NCBI RefSeq assembly: GCF_021440195.1
Contig: NZ_JAJTSZ010000009.1
Coordinates: 226,429-290,428 of the forward strand
DNA: 64,000 nt
Origin: Dyadobacter sp. CY356
GTDB lineage: Bacteria; Bacteroidota; Bacteroidia; Cytophagales; Spirosomataceae
Direction: 5' to 3'
Below, piece after piece: positions 42,796 through 51,683 of the stretch. The notes beneath the pieces were generated by a model, which was not told where the DNA came from, did no database searches, and was given only the letters and a program-made list of their open reading frames with translations. Numbering within the stretch: the stretch's first letter is position 1; each line of letters starts with the position of its first letter. The position numbers and the translations under genes were made by a program.

Positions 42796-43353
42796 TCACT
42801 TAATGTCAATGATCTCAGGACTCACCAGTTGTTTCAGAATTTCTTTTCCTTCCGGCCAGTCTTCCAGTTTTGAAACGGCATTGATATGACCCTTTTTCCC
42901 AAGATTTATAAATTCGCTGCCCCAGGAAGCTGCGAAAAACTGTGAGCGTTTGATAGACGCGTAAATATCATTGGTACTGGCTACAACGATACTTTTAAAC
43001 GGCAAGGGCGAAAAAGGAATTGGAACAAAACCTTCTACAAAATTCAATCTTTTTGATAGTTCCGCATCTGCCGGAGCTACCAGCAGAGCACCCTCAATCC
43101 ATGGTGACGAATATTTAGCTGCCCAATGCACTACCGTTATACATCCAAGACTATGCGCCACCAGAACCGTGGGAGAAGTCAGCTTGCTGATGCTCTCCTG
43201 TAACCTTTCAACCCAGTCTTCACGATTTGGCCAGTCCCAGTTATCCTGTTGAATTCTTTTGAAAAGATCAGGTTGCTGAACTTCCCAAATCGTTTGCCAA
43301 TGCTGCGGGCCTGAACCCGCTAATCCGGGAACTGTCAAAAAACGAGTACTCAT
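42796..43353 (-). CDS. RBBP9/YdeN-family alpha/beta hydrolase
   Basis: A serine hydrolase of the RBBP9/YdeN type, about 185 residues from the ATG at 43353; an in-frame TTG at 43365 would add four residues but is a less likely start. Motifs are VPGLAGSGPQHWQTIWE at the N-terminus, the nucleophile elbow LVAHSLGCITVVHWA, and the late His in KKGHINAVS with the Asp in ASTNDIYAS. Bacterial members are cytosolic esterases of unclear substrate. The gene stands alone. Confidence 0.88.
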   Translation of the reverse strand: MSTRFLTVPGLAGSGPQHWQTIWEVQQPDLFKRIQQDNWDWPNREDWVERLQESISKLTSPTVLVAHSLGCITVVHWAAKYSSPWIEGALLVAPADAELSKRLNFVEGFVPIPFSPLPFKSIVVASTNDIYASIKRSQFFAASWGSEFINLGKKGHINAVSKLEDWPEGKEILKQLVSPEIIDIK

Positions 43354-43555
43354 ATACGACGACAATCCGTTTCTAATAATTTAATTTTCGATCGTAAATT
43401 AAATCTTATATTACAAAGTAATGCCTAATTCCTGATAAAAACAATAGAATACTTAATCTATTAAGTTTATAGAGTATAAATATTTATAATTCTTATCAAC
43501 TTAGACGACATTATTGGCATAAACCATTCAAAATGAATAAATTATACTTTCGGAA

Positions 43556-44656
43556 TTATTTTGCAGCCATCACACACCGAAAACCCAGATTATTACTTCC
43601 GCTGGTAACTTCACCTTTCCCCCGACTTCCTGCCTTGTAACGAATGCAATATTCATCGCTGCACAAAAACGATCCGCCGCGCTGAACGCGTTTTACAGCA
43701 CCAGGCTCGTCTGGATCGTAGCTGTCTGTTGGGCCGGTTGGGTTTTTAGCAGGACTTTTCTGATAATAATCCGGACGGTACAGATCTTCGCACCATTCCC
43801 AGACATTACCATCCATATCATACAAACCAAAAGGATTGGCAGGAAAGGTTTTTACCGGAGCCGCCGCAGCATAACCGTCCTCTTTTAAATTATGATCCGG
43901 AAAACTTCCCTGGTAAATATTGGCAACCCATTTGTTTCCCGGTTTCAGCTGATCGCCCCAGTAATAGGTGTGATTACCTCTCCCACCCTGCGCAGCAAAT
44001 TCCCATTCTGCTTCCGTTGGCAAACGTTTGCCAGCCCATTTGGCATAAGCCGATGCATCTTCGTAAGACACATGGACAACCGGTAAGTTTTCACGGCCTT
44101 TGATTGAACTTCCTTTTCCTTCCGGCTGTGACCAGCTTGCGCCTGGCACATAATTCCACCATTGCAACGGATTTTCCAAAGAAACTTTTTGTGCTGTTGG
44201 CGTAAAAACCGCTGAGCCCGGAACAAGTTTATCCGCAGGAACGCCCGGATAATCAGCCGGATTCAGGGGACGTTCAGCGACTGTTTTGTAATTTGTAGCT
44301 TTTACAAAACGGGCGAATTCAGCATTTGTAACCTCATGTTCGTCCATATAAAACGGGTCAACATTGACTTTATGCATCGGCCGCGAATCCGGGAATTCAT
44401 CGGCGCCCATCAGAAATTCACCGCCTTTGATCAATACCATTCCGTCTTTGCTGCCTTTTCCTTCCACAATATTTTCCTGACTTGCCAAAATTGCAGAAGC
44501 GCGTGTAGGCATTCCGTCAGCAATACACTTGGCCAGACTATCCTTTGTTTTTTCTTCTGCTGTCTGTTTTGTCTGGCAGCTTAAACCAATCATAGCAAGT
44601 GACATCATCAAAAATAAATTTCCAAAAACCTTCATCTCAAATTTTATTTTATTCAT
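43556..44656 (-). CDS. Formylglycine-generating enzyme-like lipoprotein
   Basis: About 366 residues from ATG 44656 (an upstream TTG at 44662 and an internal ATG at 44635 are alternatives), with a lipoprotein signal ending in MIGLSC. The SUMF1/FGE domain spans most of the rest: GGEFLMGADEFPDSRPMHKV, MDEHEVTNAEFARFV, RLPTEAEWEFAAQGG and NVWEWCEDLY. Both active-site cysteines are present in GGSFLCSDEYC with the SGSNNLGFRC end, so it can plausibly oxidise a sulfatase Cys to formylglycine. No sulfatase is in the window. Many SUMF1 proteins lack these cysteines, so this one stands out. Confidence 0.88.
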   Translation of the reverse strand: MNKIKFEMKVFGNLFLMMSLAMIGLSCQTKQTAEEKTKDSLAKCIADGMPTRASAILASQENIVEGKGSKDGMVLIKGGEFLMGADEFPDSRPMHKVNVDPFYMDEHEVTNAEFARFVKATNYKTVAERPLNPADYPGVPADKLVPGSAVFTPTAQKVSLENPLQWWNYVPGASWSQPEGKGSSIKGRENLPVVHVSYEDASAYAKWAGKRLPTEAEWEFAAQGGRGNHTYYWGDQLKPGNKWVANIYQGSFPDHNLKEDGYAAAAPVKTFPANPFGLYDMDGNVWEWCEDLYRPDYYQKSPAKNPTGPTDSYDPDEPGAVKRVQRGGSFLCSDEYCIRYKAGSRGKGEVTSGSNNLGFRCVMAAK

Positions 44657-44684
44657 TATCAATGACCTTATTCACAAGTTTTAT

Positions 44685-46121
44685 TTAACTAATTGAAATT
44701 TTAAAAATATCTTTCAAAGCGGTTTTCGCAGCATGAAATCCACACATACCATGAACGCCTCCGCCCGGTGGCGTGGAAGACGAACAAAGATAAATACCTG
44801 CATTGGAAGTCCGGTAAGGCGATAAACTCAATACCGGGCGTGTGTATAATTGAAAAATATCCTGAACGCCGCCATTAATATCTCCCCCGATATAGTTCGG
44901 GTTGTAAGCTTCCATTTGCTCCGTGTTCATCGTACTTCGTGCAAGAACAAGATCCTTGAAACCTGGCGCAAAGCGCTCCACCTGATTTTCAATTGCAGCA
45001 GTCATATCTTCCTTTGAGCCGCTGGGAACGTGACAATATGCCCAGGCAGTATGCTTGCCTTCCGGCGCGCGACTTTTGTCAAATACAGTGGGTTGTGATA
45101 AAAGCACAAACGGTTTTTGAGATTGTTTCCCCTCAGAAGTCATTTTTTCGCCTTCAGCAATTTCTTCAAGTGTATTGCCTAAATGGACCGTTCCTGCGCT
45201 TTGACAGGCATTGGCCTTGAAAGGAATAGGTTCACTTAATGCCCAGTCGATTTTAAAAACACCCATACCGTATCGGTATTTTGCCAGGCGATTTTTATAG
45301 GATGAATTTAATTTTTCTCCGGCAATAGCTACTAACTGCTTGGGTGTTGTATCAAACAAAACAACTTTTGCCGAAGGAAGCTGGTTTAATGATTTTACAA
45401 AAAAATCAGTTTGAATTTCACCTCCTAATGCAAGAAATTTGGCTGCTAACGCATGAGCAATAGACTGCGAACCACCTTTCGGAATGGGCCAGCCGGCTAC
45501 ATGCCCTGCTGCCATCAACATCAATCCGATGGCTGATGTCGTCAGATTTTCCAGTGGCTGGATCGCGTGAGCGGCCATGCCTGCCCAAAGTCCGCGTGCC
45601 TGTTTTGTCTTAAATTTATTCGCCATAAAAACAGCGGATGGAATGGCTTTCAATCCAAATTCTGCCAAGGCCAGCGGATATTTTGGTATAGGGAAAGGCC
45701 CTAATAAATCCGGTAGTAATTTTGGCAAATCCCGTACAACCGGACCCATAAAATTCAGATAAGCCGCCTCATCCATACCCAAACCCCTTGCCGTTTCCTC
45801 CACCGACTGATCCAGGACACCAGCTGTGCCGTCATCAAAAGGATGCGCAGCAGCATGTTTTGGCTGAATTAATTCCAGCCCGTATTCTTCAAGAGACAAA
45901 CTTTTAAAAAAAGGAGAAAGCACCGCCATTGGATGAACAGCGGAACAGACATCGTGCAAAAAACCAGGAAGTGTTAAAGCCTGTGTTCTCATTCCCCCAC
46001 CGATTTCCTTTTTGCCTTCAACCAATAAAACAGAAAGCCCCTGTTGCTGTAAGGTTATTGCGGCAGCAAATCCGTTTGGACCTGACCCTACAACTACGGC
46101 ATCATATTCTGTTTTTTGCAC
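44685..46121 (-). CDS. Phytoene-desaturase-like FAD/NAD(P)-dependent oxidoreductase
   Basis: A 478-residue COG1233-type oxidoreductase. The N-terminal dinucleotide-binding motif is VVVGSGPNGFAAAITLQQQG with the following VEGKKEIGGGMRTQ, and the C-terminus has SSSTPPGGGVHGMCGFHAA, the typical FAD-closing motif of this family. It is related to carotenoid desaturases and isomerases, but members like this one are not in a carotenoid cluster, so the substrate is unknown. The start is GTG at 46121. It follows upstream of the FGE-like gene in the same direction with a 28-bp gap. Confidence 0.88.
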   Translation of the reverse strand: MQKTEYDAVVVGSGPNGFAAAITLQQQGLSVLLVEGKKEIGGGMRTQALTLPGFLHDVCSAVHPMAVLSPFFKSLSLEEYGLELIQPKHAAAHPFDDGTAGVLDQSVEETARGLGMDEAAYLNFMGPVVRDLPKLLPDLLGPFPIPKYPLALAEFGLKAIPSAVFMANKFKTKQARGLWAGMAAHAIQPLENLTTSAIGLMLMAAGHVAGWPIPKGGSQSIAHALAAKFLALGGEIQTDFFVKSLNQLPSAKVVLFDTTPKQLVAIAGEKLNSSYKNRLAKYRYGMGVFKIDWALSEPIPFKANACQSAGTVHLGNTLEEIAEGEKMTSEGKQSQKPFVLLSQPTVFDKSRAPEGKHTAWAYCHVPSGSKEDMTAAIENQVERFAPGFKDLVLARSTMNTEQMEAYNPNYIGGDINGGVQDIFQLYTRPVLSLSPYRTSNAGIYLCSSSTPPGGGVHGMCGFHAAKTALKDIFKISIS

Positions 46122-46296
46122 AATTAATTCTATTTAATTATATACCAAATTCCATCAAATCACTTTCTGGAACCATCAGAGAAATACGCATGATTGAATT
46201 ACTCTATAAATTTAGTAGACAAAATAACTTTATATACTTTCAAAAAACAAGAATTAATTAAAATAAGAACCGGACTTTCATTTAATACGCATAAAA

Positions 46297-46327
46297 AAAG
46301 CGGAACAACCTGAGGTCATTCCGCTTT
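46297..46327 (-). terminator. Terminator of the DUF4142 gene
   Basis: AAAGCGGAA and TTCCGCTTT (9 bp) plus an inner ACC/GGT pair form a hairpin 20 bp past the stop, followed by T residues on the minus strand. Confidence 0.8.
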
Positions 46328-46347
46328 CAAAAATATTAATATCGATT

Positions 46348-46911
46348 TTATTTCAACGTTTCTTTCAGGCCCTGTACCGTTTCAAGATGATGATTTAATG
46401 TTGGCAGTTTTTCAGCCGCCCATGTTTTTATATCGGCATCTTTGCCATCTTTCGCAGCTTCTTCAAATTTCTTGATATCTTCTTTGTGGTCATCAACCAT
46501 GGCTGATACATAAGCTTTGTCAAAATCTTTTCCTGTTTTTTCAGCAAGATCATTATACATTTTCTGACATTTTTCGCTTAATGCCGTAGGAAGTGTAATG
46601 TTCTTTTTTTCTGCCAAGGCCTTTAATTCATCATTTGCCTTAGAGTGATCTTTTGCCATCATTTTACCGAAATCCTTAACGCCTGGTGATGCTGCGTTTT
46701 TTTCAGCAAGCTCTCCCAATTGTACTTCCAGCATACCGCCATCTGCCGCTGCAACAGCAAACTCTGTATCGTCTTCAAGCTTAGTGTCATCAAATTTTTT
46801 CTCATTAGCGTCCTCAGCCATTTCCTTGCTGTCTTCCTTTTTTTCTGTATTACAAGCTGAAAATGTTAATATACTTGCCAGGAATAATGCGCTTAATGTT
46901 ATCTTTTTCAT
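46348..46911 (-). CDS. DUF4142 lipoprotein
   Basis: About 187 residues from the ATG at 46911, which begins a clean lipoprotein signal (MKKITLSALFLASILTFSAC); an ATG four codons upstream (46923) is possible. The DUF4142 domain (PF13628, ferritin-like four-helix fold) has EVQLGELAEKNAASPGVKDFGKMMAKDH-type helices, then AYVSAMVDDHKEDIKKFEEAA and LPTLNHHLETVQGL. It is an envelope protein often linked to stress; function is not established. The gap upstream is shared with a divergent receiver gene. Confidence 0.9.
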   Translation of the reverse strand: MKKITLSALFLASILTFSACNTEKKEDSKEMAEDANEKKFDDTKLEDDTEFAVAAADGGMLEVQLGELAEKNAASPGVKDFGKMMAKDHSKANDELKALAEKKNITLPTALSEKCQKMYNDLAEKTGKDFDKAYVSAMVDDHKEDIKKFEEAAKDGKDADIKTWAAEKLPTLNHHLETVQGLKETLK

Positions 46912-46923
46912 AATTTTTGTCAT

Positions 46924-47252
46924 TTTAAGTGATATACAACAGTTAAAAGCAAAAAATTATGCCACCCAAATTATCTTTGGGACATCTGCTAAATCCTCGT
47001 TATCTACAATCTATGCACAATTCCCGCTTCTCATAGTGACGAATTTATTCAACATGGAGCCTTTTATTATGGTTATAGAAAAAATTTGATCGACTGTGTG
47101 CAAAGTACAGCGGTTAAAAATGTATTTTGAAAAAAGTTATATTAATTTTATGACCGATTTAACCTAACAAAATCTCTGATTGAAACGGTAAATAGAACTT
47201 TGCCGTCGCATAATAGACATTTGGACTAAAACACAACTAAGGAGTACCGAAT
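46924..47252. other. Divergent intergenic region DUF4142 / receiver gene
   Basis: A 329-bp AT-rich gap with no recognisable gene, hairpin or repeat beyond expected promoter sequence. Confidence 0.5.
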
Positions 47253-47702
47253 ATGACCCCCGAAAAATCTTATAATATTTTTTTAGCTGATGATGATGAA
47301 GATGATACCTTCCTTTTTCAGGAAGCATTAGAACAACTTCCCTTATCATCCAGCCTTGTTACTGCTGAAAATGGTTTGGAGTTGATGAAAAAATTAAAAT
47401 CAAGTGAAATTGTTCCCGACATGATATTCCTGGACATGAATATGCCGGTTAAAAACGGACTGGAATGTCTTTCAGAACTAAGGGCAACAGATGTTTTTCG
47501 GGAAACTCCGGTTATTATTCTCTCAACTTCTGTGGCCGGATATCTTCTGGAGTCAGCTTACAGTGCAGGTGCTAATCTGTATGTTCAAAAACCCACAAGT
47601 TTTTCGAGCCTCATCAGTATCCTTGAAAAATGTTTGTCCAAGAAAGGTGATTTAGCCCTGCGACCCGATATCAGCAACTTCCTTATTGCCAACAATAATT
47701 AA
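47253..47702 (+). CDS. Single-domain response regulator (receiver only)
   Basis: A 149-residue CheY-like receiver. The acidic pocket is DDDEDDTFLFQEAL, the phosphorylated Asp is in MIFLDMNMPVKNG, with the switch Ser/Thr in ILSTSVA and Lys in YVQKPTSF. There is no output domain, so it signals by protein contact or phosphotransfer. No histidine kinase is nearby. It belongs to the many stand-alone receivers of Bacteroidota. Confidence 0.93.
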   Translation: MTPEKSYNIFLADDDEDDTFLFQEALEQLPLSSSLVTAENGLELMKKLKSSEIVPDMIFLDMNMPVKNGLECLSELRATDVFRETPVIILSTSVAGYLLESAYSAGANLYVQKPTSFSSLISILEKCLSKKGDLALRPDISNFLIANNN

Positions 47703-47923
47703 TCTCTACGGAAATATCTGCCATTTTGATCTGCCCGTGATTCTAAACTGAGTAGATACTTCCGCAATTTTCAGGTAAGCAACTCCTTACTTTCTGCTTA
47801 CCTGAGGTTTAAAAATCTGAAAATCAACAATTTAATTTCATCTTCTCTTTACTGATCAGTTCTTTAATTATACTGGTATCGATTTATTATAATGCCAATA
47901 AATCACATAACAGTACAAGAATC

Positions 47924-49024
47924 ATGTCTGGAGCAGTAGCCGTTGGAACACTTACAGAACCGCCTGTAATTTCCGCAAGACAAATTAAAAAACTCAAAAA
48001 AGATCCCGCACTGACAGCAGCTGCGGCAGGGCTTCATTACATTTCGGGAAGTGATGCACCGGGATATATCCGTAAAGGAAAATCGCCAAGGTTTTATTAT
48101 GTTGAAAAATCGGGTGAAAGATGTAAGGATAAAGAGGCCATTGCCCGAATTAAATCACTGGTTTTACCACCTGCGTGGCAGGAAGTTTGGATCAGTAAAG
48201 ATCCGGAAGGACATCTTCAGGCCACTGGTATTGACGAAGCGGGACGTAAACAGTATCGTTATCATCCGCATTGGAATTTGATACGTAATCAAACAAAATA
48301 TTACCGGTTACTGACTTTTTCCGATTCGCTGCCACAGCTTCGCGAAAAGGTAGAAAGTGATCTGCGCCGCCGTACTTTTGATCTGGATAAAGCCATCGCA
48401 CTGGTTATCAAATTAATGGATAAAACCTGTATCCGTGTTGGAAATCAGCGATATAAAATAAAACATGGTTCGTCCGGTATTACTACTTTGGATGCTAAAC
48501 ACGCTACTGTGAAAGGTAAAACGATCCGTTTTATGTTTAAAGGCAAAAAAGGCGTAAAACAGGATATTACCTTGAAGGATATACAGTTAGCAAGGCTGGT
48601 AAAACAATGCAAAGAGATGCCGGGACGCAGGCTGTTTCAGTATATCAATGAAAAAGGGGAAAAATGTTCTTTGTCGGCAAGTCATGTAAATGAATATATC
48701 AGAATACATACCGGAGCCAGTTTTTCTGCAAAGGATTTCAGGACGTGGATGGGCACGGTCACTGCTTTTGAGTTTTTGAGTGGACAATCTGAATATAAAA
48801 CCAAAAGGGAATTTAATAAAACTGTAAATACCTGCCTGGATGCTGTGGCTGCACATTTAGGAAATACGCGTACCGTTTGTCGAAAATACTATGTGCATCC
48901 TGCCGTTTTTCTGGCCTACGAAAAGGGAAAAATCCAACGCATTTTTAACAAAGAAGTAGCGCATGAAAAGTATCTTTCGGATAATGAATTACATGTAAAA
49001 TCTTTATTGGCGCATCCGTCTTAA
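47924..49024 (+). CDS. DNA topoisomerase IB (poxvirus-like)
   Basis: A 366-residue type IB topoisomerase that relaxes supercoils without ATP. The N-terminal domain begins at GLHYISGSDAPGYIRKGK; the catalytic domain has TCIRVGNQRYKIKHGSSGI (Arg), TLDAKHATVKG (Lys), KDFRTWMGTVTAFEFL (second Arg and His-like position) and the tyrosine in VCRKYYVHPAVF. Length and motifs match bacterial TopIB. It follows a 220-bp gap after the receiver gene and is followed closely (22 bp) by the LpxR-like gene. Confidence 0.93.
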   Translation: MSGAVAVGTLTEPPVISARQIKKLKKDPALTAAAAGLHYISGSDAPGYIRKGKSPRFYYVEKSGERCKDKEAIARIKSLVLPPAWQEVWISKDPEGHLQATGIDEAGRKQYRYHPHWNLIRNQTKYYRLLTFSDSLPQLREKVESDLRRRTFDLDKAIALVIKLMDKTCIRVGNQRYKIKHGSSGITTLDAKHATVKGKTIRFMFKGKKGVKQDITLKDIQLARLVKQCKEMPGRRLFQYINEKGEKCSLSASHVNEYIRIHTGASFSAKDFRTWMGTVTAFEFLSGQSEYKTKREFNKTVNTCLDAVAAHLGNTRTVCRKYYVHPAVFLAYEKGKIQRIFNKEVAHEKYLSDNELHVKSLLAHPS

Positions 49025-49058
49025 TCCGCTGCAAGTTTGAGAGCGTATGTCTCTTACT

Positions 49059-50024
49059 ATGCGAAAACTATTTCTGACATTTATTTTATTAATCCCTCTG
49101 GTTTCATCATTTGGCCAGAGGATAGACAATCTTGCCTCATACCGAAATGTGACAGGCGAAAAATATTTCCGGATTCACTACGATAATGACTTTTATGGTA
49201 AAACGGATTATTACTACACGCAGGGTTATAACTTTGAATTTGTAAATCCGGGATTAAGGAAGAATCCATTAACCCGGACATTGCTTCATTTAAAAAACAG
49301 TCGCACCAAATACGGCATTTCTTTTGAACATTACGGTTTCACACCTACCAGTATAAAAAGTAATGAAATTCTGCGAAACGACCGTCCATTTGCCGGCGTG
49401 ATCATGATTAAGAGTTTTGCCGCTTCTGTTGACACCTTACATAAATCCAGATTAACATCGGTACTGAGTACCGGAATGCTTGGACCGGCTGCTTTTGCCG
49501 GTAAAATGCAAAAGAAAATTCATAGCTGGACAGGTGATCAGGAACCCATGGGTTGGCAATATCAGATCAAAAATGAGGTGGTTGTTAACTATGAACTGAA
49601 TTACGAAAAGGAGATTTTCAACGTACCTAATATTATTTCCCTGAATACAAATTCCGGAATTCGCCTGGGTACACTTTCTGATAAAATCCAGGGCGGAGCA
49701 ACCATAACGATAGGACGGTTTGATTCTCCATTTCAAACCCATGAAAAAAGAATTAAAAATAATTACCAGCTATATTTCTATATGCAGCCGCTGGTCAGCC
49801 TTGTTGGATATGACGCTACAATGCAGGGAGGAATTATTAACCGGAGCAGCCCTTACACTTTGACGGCAGGACAGATTAATCGTTTTACTTTACAGAATTC
49901 CTATGGTGTGATTTTAAGTGTCAGGAATTTATATGTTGAATATTACAGAACGTACCTAAGCAAGGAATTTGAAACAGGCAGGACACATAAATGGGGCGGT
50001 TTAAAAATTGGATTCGCGTTTTAA
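49059..50024 (+). CDS. LpxR-like outer-membrane lipid A deacylase family protein
   Basis: About 321 residues from the ATG at 49059, which begins a signal peptide (MRKLFLTFILLIPLVSSFGQ); the in-frame ATG at 49047 is also possible. The LpxR (DUF2219) family features are RIHYDNDFYGKTDYYYTQGY, a GPAAFAGKMQKKIHSWTG block with the conserved His, and GWQYQIKNEVVVNYELNYEK. LpxR removes the 3'-acyloxyacyl chain of lipid A in Salmonella. The key Asn/Asp and His appear present, so deacylase activity is plausible. A connection with the upstream topoisomerase gene is not evident. Confidence 0.88.
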   Translation: MRKLFLTFILLIPLVSSFGQRIDNLASYRNVTGEKYFRIHYDNDFYGKTDYYYTQGYNFEFVNPGLRKNPLTRTLLHLKNSRTKYGISFEHYGFTPTSIKSNEILRNDRPFAGVIMIKSFAASVDTLHKSRLTSVLSTGMLGPAAFAGKMQKKIHSWTGDQEPMGWQYQIKNEVVVNYELNYEKEIFNVPNIISLNTNSGIRLGTLSDKIQGGATITIGRFDSPFQTHEKRIKNNYQLYFYMQPLVSLVGYDATMQGGIINRSSPYTLTAGQINRFTLQNSYGVILSVRNLYVEYYRTYLSKEFETGRTHKWGGLKIGFAF

Positions 50025-50229
50025 TTTTATAACTAGCTTAATATCATATACTTAACAACAGTAAGCGACATTATCGGTGACAGCCCAATTTCTCTTATTC
50101 CTCACAGCCGGGAAAAAACAGCAACACTTCACCACGGTTTCACTAATTATAAACACCATATACGGCAAATCTGACGATGGCATAAAGTTTTTAAATGTCA
50201 TATCAATATTCATTTAAAATTACACTGTT

Positions 50230-50706
50230 ATGTCAACTACGAACGAAAATCTTATAGAAGTATTAAATGACCTGATCCAAATTAATAACGACCGTATTGA
50301 AGGATACGAAAGAGCGATCACGGAAACTGACGATATCGACGTAGACCTGCAAGGTTTATTTCAGAAAATGGCAAATGAAAGCAGAGGTTATGTATCAGAA
50401 CTTACATCTCAGGTATTAAGCCTTGGCGGTGAAGTGGAAACGGGTACTACAAATTCAGGAAAAATCTACCGTATCTGGATGGACGTGAAAGCAACCTTCA
50501 CAGGCCATAGCAGACAAGCAGCATTGGAAAGCTGCGAAGGTGGAGAAGATGCCGCACAGGATGCTTACGAAGATGCATTGGCATCAGATGCTGAAATCCC
50601 GGTTGAGGTAAGACAATTGATCACGGATCAAAAAGCATCTTTGAAAACATCACACGATCTGATCAAAAAGTATCGTGATGCACATAAAGCGGTAAACAGC
50701 TTATAA
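50230..50706 (+). CDS. PA2169-type DUF2383 four-helix protein
   Basis: A 158-residue ferritin-like protein with a DUF2383 domain. Typical segments are LIEVLNDLIQINNDRIEGYE, MANESRGYVSELTSQV, WMDVKATFTGHSRQAALESC, and VRQLITDQKASLKTSHDLIK. Function is not known; in Bacteroidota it is usually a stress-response protein. It has its own terminator. Confidence 0.9.
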   Translation: MSTTNENLIEVLNDLIQINNDRIEGYERAITETDDIDVDLQGLFQKMANESRGYVSELTSQVLSLGGEVETGTTNSGKIYRIWMDVKATFTGHSRQAALESCEGGEDAAQDAYEDALASDAEIPVEVRQLITDQKASLKTSHDLIKKYRDAHKAVNSL

Positions 50707-50722
50707 TAAATAAGATATATTG

Positions 50723-50762
50723 AAAAAGCCGGATCGAGAAATTTCTCAATCCGGCTTTTTTT
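50723..50762 (+). terminator. Rho-independent terminator after the DUF2383 gene
   Basis: AAAAGCCGGATcGAG and CTCaATCCGGCTTTTTTT form a strong hairpin with a long T run. Confidence 0.9.
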
Positions 50763-50832
50763 ACTTTCAGACTAGAATTAAATTATAAAAACCAATTCCG
50801 CCGTCATTAACAATTAAATATTAACCATTAAC

Positions 50833-51612
50833 TTAAAGTCTTGCCAGTAATTCAGCCTTTTTAGCTTTATATTCTTCTTCGGTAATATGTCCTTTCTCAA
50901 ATAAGCCAGACAATTTTTCAATCGTTGAAAATATCGAATCTTCTGAAATTGGAGCTAATGTTGGTTTTGAAGTGTTCTCATTTTCTTTCCATCCCTCCGA
51001 TCGGGTTACGTCATAAGCGAGTCCGGGCGTTTCCTGGGTCAGACTTCCCGGTTCCGAAATTAATGGTAAAGTTGAAATATCAACCGGGCCATCCTGGCTT
51101 GTCAATAAATAAGACTGTCCGGAACCCTGCTGCTGAGAAACACCCGAAATCTGATGGTGCTTTGTATCGTAAATCGCTCTGCTCCCATTTTGTTCAATGA
51201 CCAAACGATGTACCGGGCCAAAGTAGGCATACCGGAAATTGTTTTGAGAACCGCTTGCGGTGGGATTACCAAAAACGGTTGGCCAGGGTTTGTCCGAAGC
51301 TCCATTTTTGATTTCATTACTTTTTTCGGAAGGTTCTTCAAACAAAATTTCTGTTGATACCAATTGCGCAAGTTCAGTACAAAGCTGATCGACGGTAATT
51401 TTCAAAGTCCGGTTAAACATATCACCAACCATTGTCATTCCACCTTTCATCCATTGACCGCTACCGCCCAGTTCCGGAATATTGAATTGTGCCATTGTTG
51501 CATTTCCGCTAATGACTGCTTTCAACATTTCAGTAACACTGTCTTTGCTTAATTCATATCTTAATGCTATATCTTCAATTTTCTTCTGACCTTCTTTCGT
51601 GAGCGTTTTCAT
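50833..51612 (-). CDS. SHOCT-domain protein
   Basis: A 259-residue protein. The C-terminal 35 residues are a SHOCT domain (FEKGHITEEEYKAKKAELLARL), a short oligomerisation motif. The N-terminal part has a helical region with EGQKKIEDIALRYELSKDSV. No catalytic motif or membrane segment was seen. It lies 71 bp downstream of the M48 metallopeptidase gene, in the same direction. Confidence 0.85.
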   Translation of the reverse strand: MKTLTKEGQKKIEDIALRYELSKDSVTEMLKAVISGNATMAQFNIPELGGSGQWMKGGMTMVGDMFNRTLKITVDQLCTELAQLVSTEILFEEPSEKSNEIKNGASDKPWPTVFGNPTASGSQNNFRYAYFGPVHRLVIEQNGSRAIYDTKHHQISGVSQQQGSGQSYLLTSQDGPVDISTLPLISEPGSLTQETPGLAYDVTRSEGWKENENTSKPTLAPISEDSIFSTIEKLSGLFEKGHITEEEYKAKKAELLARL

Positions 51613-51683
51613 ATGACTTTCTTTTTTTCCAAAACATTATATTTCAATTCAATATAACAAAAATGGTGCCATACGGGGCAATT

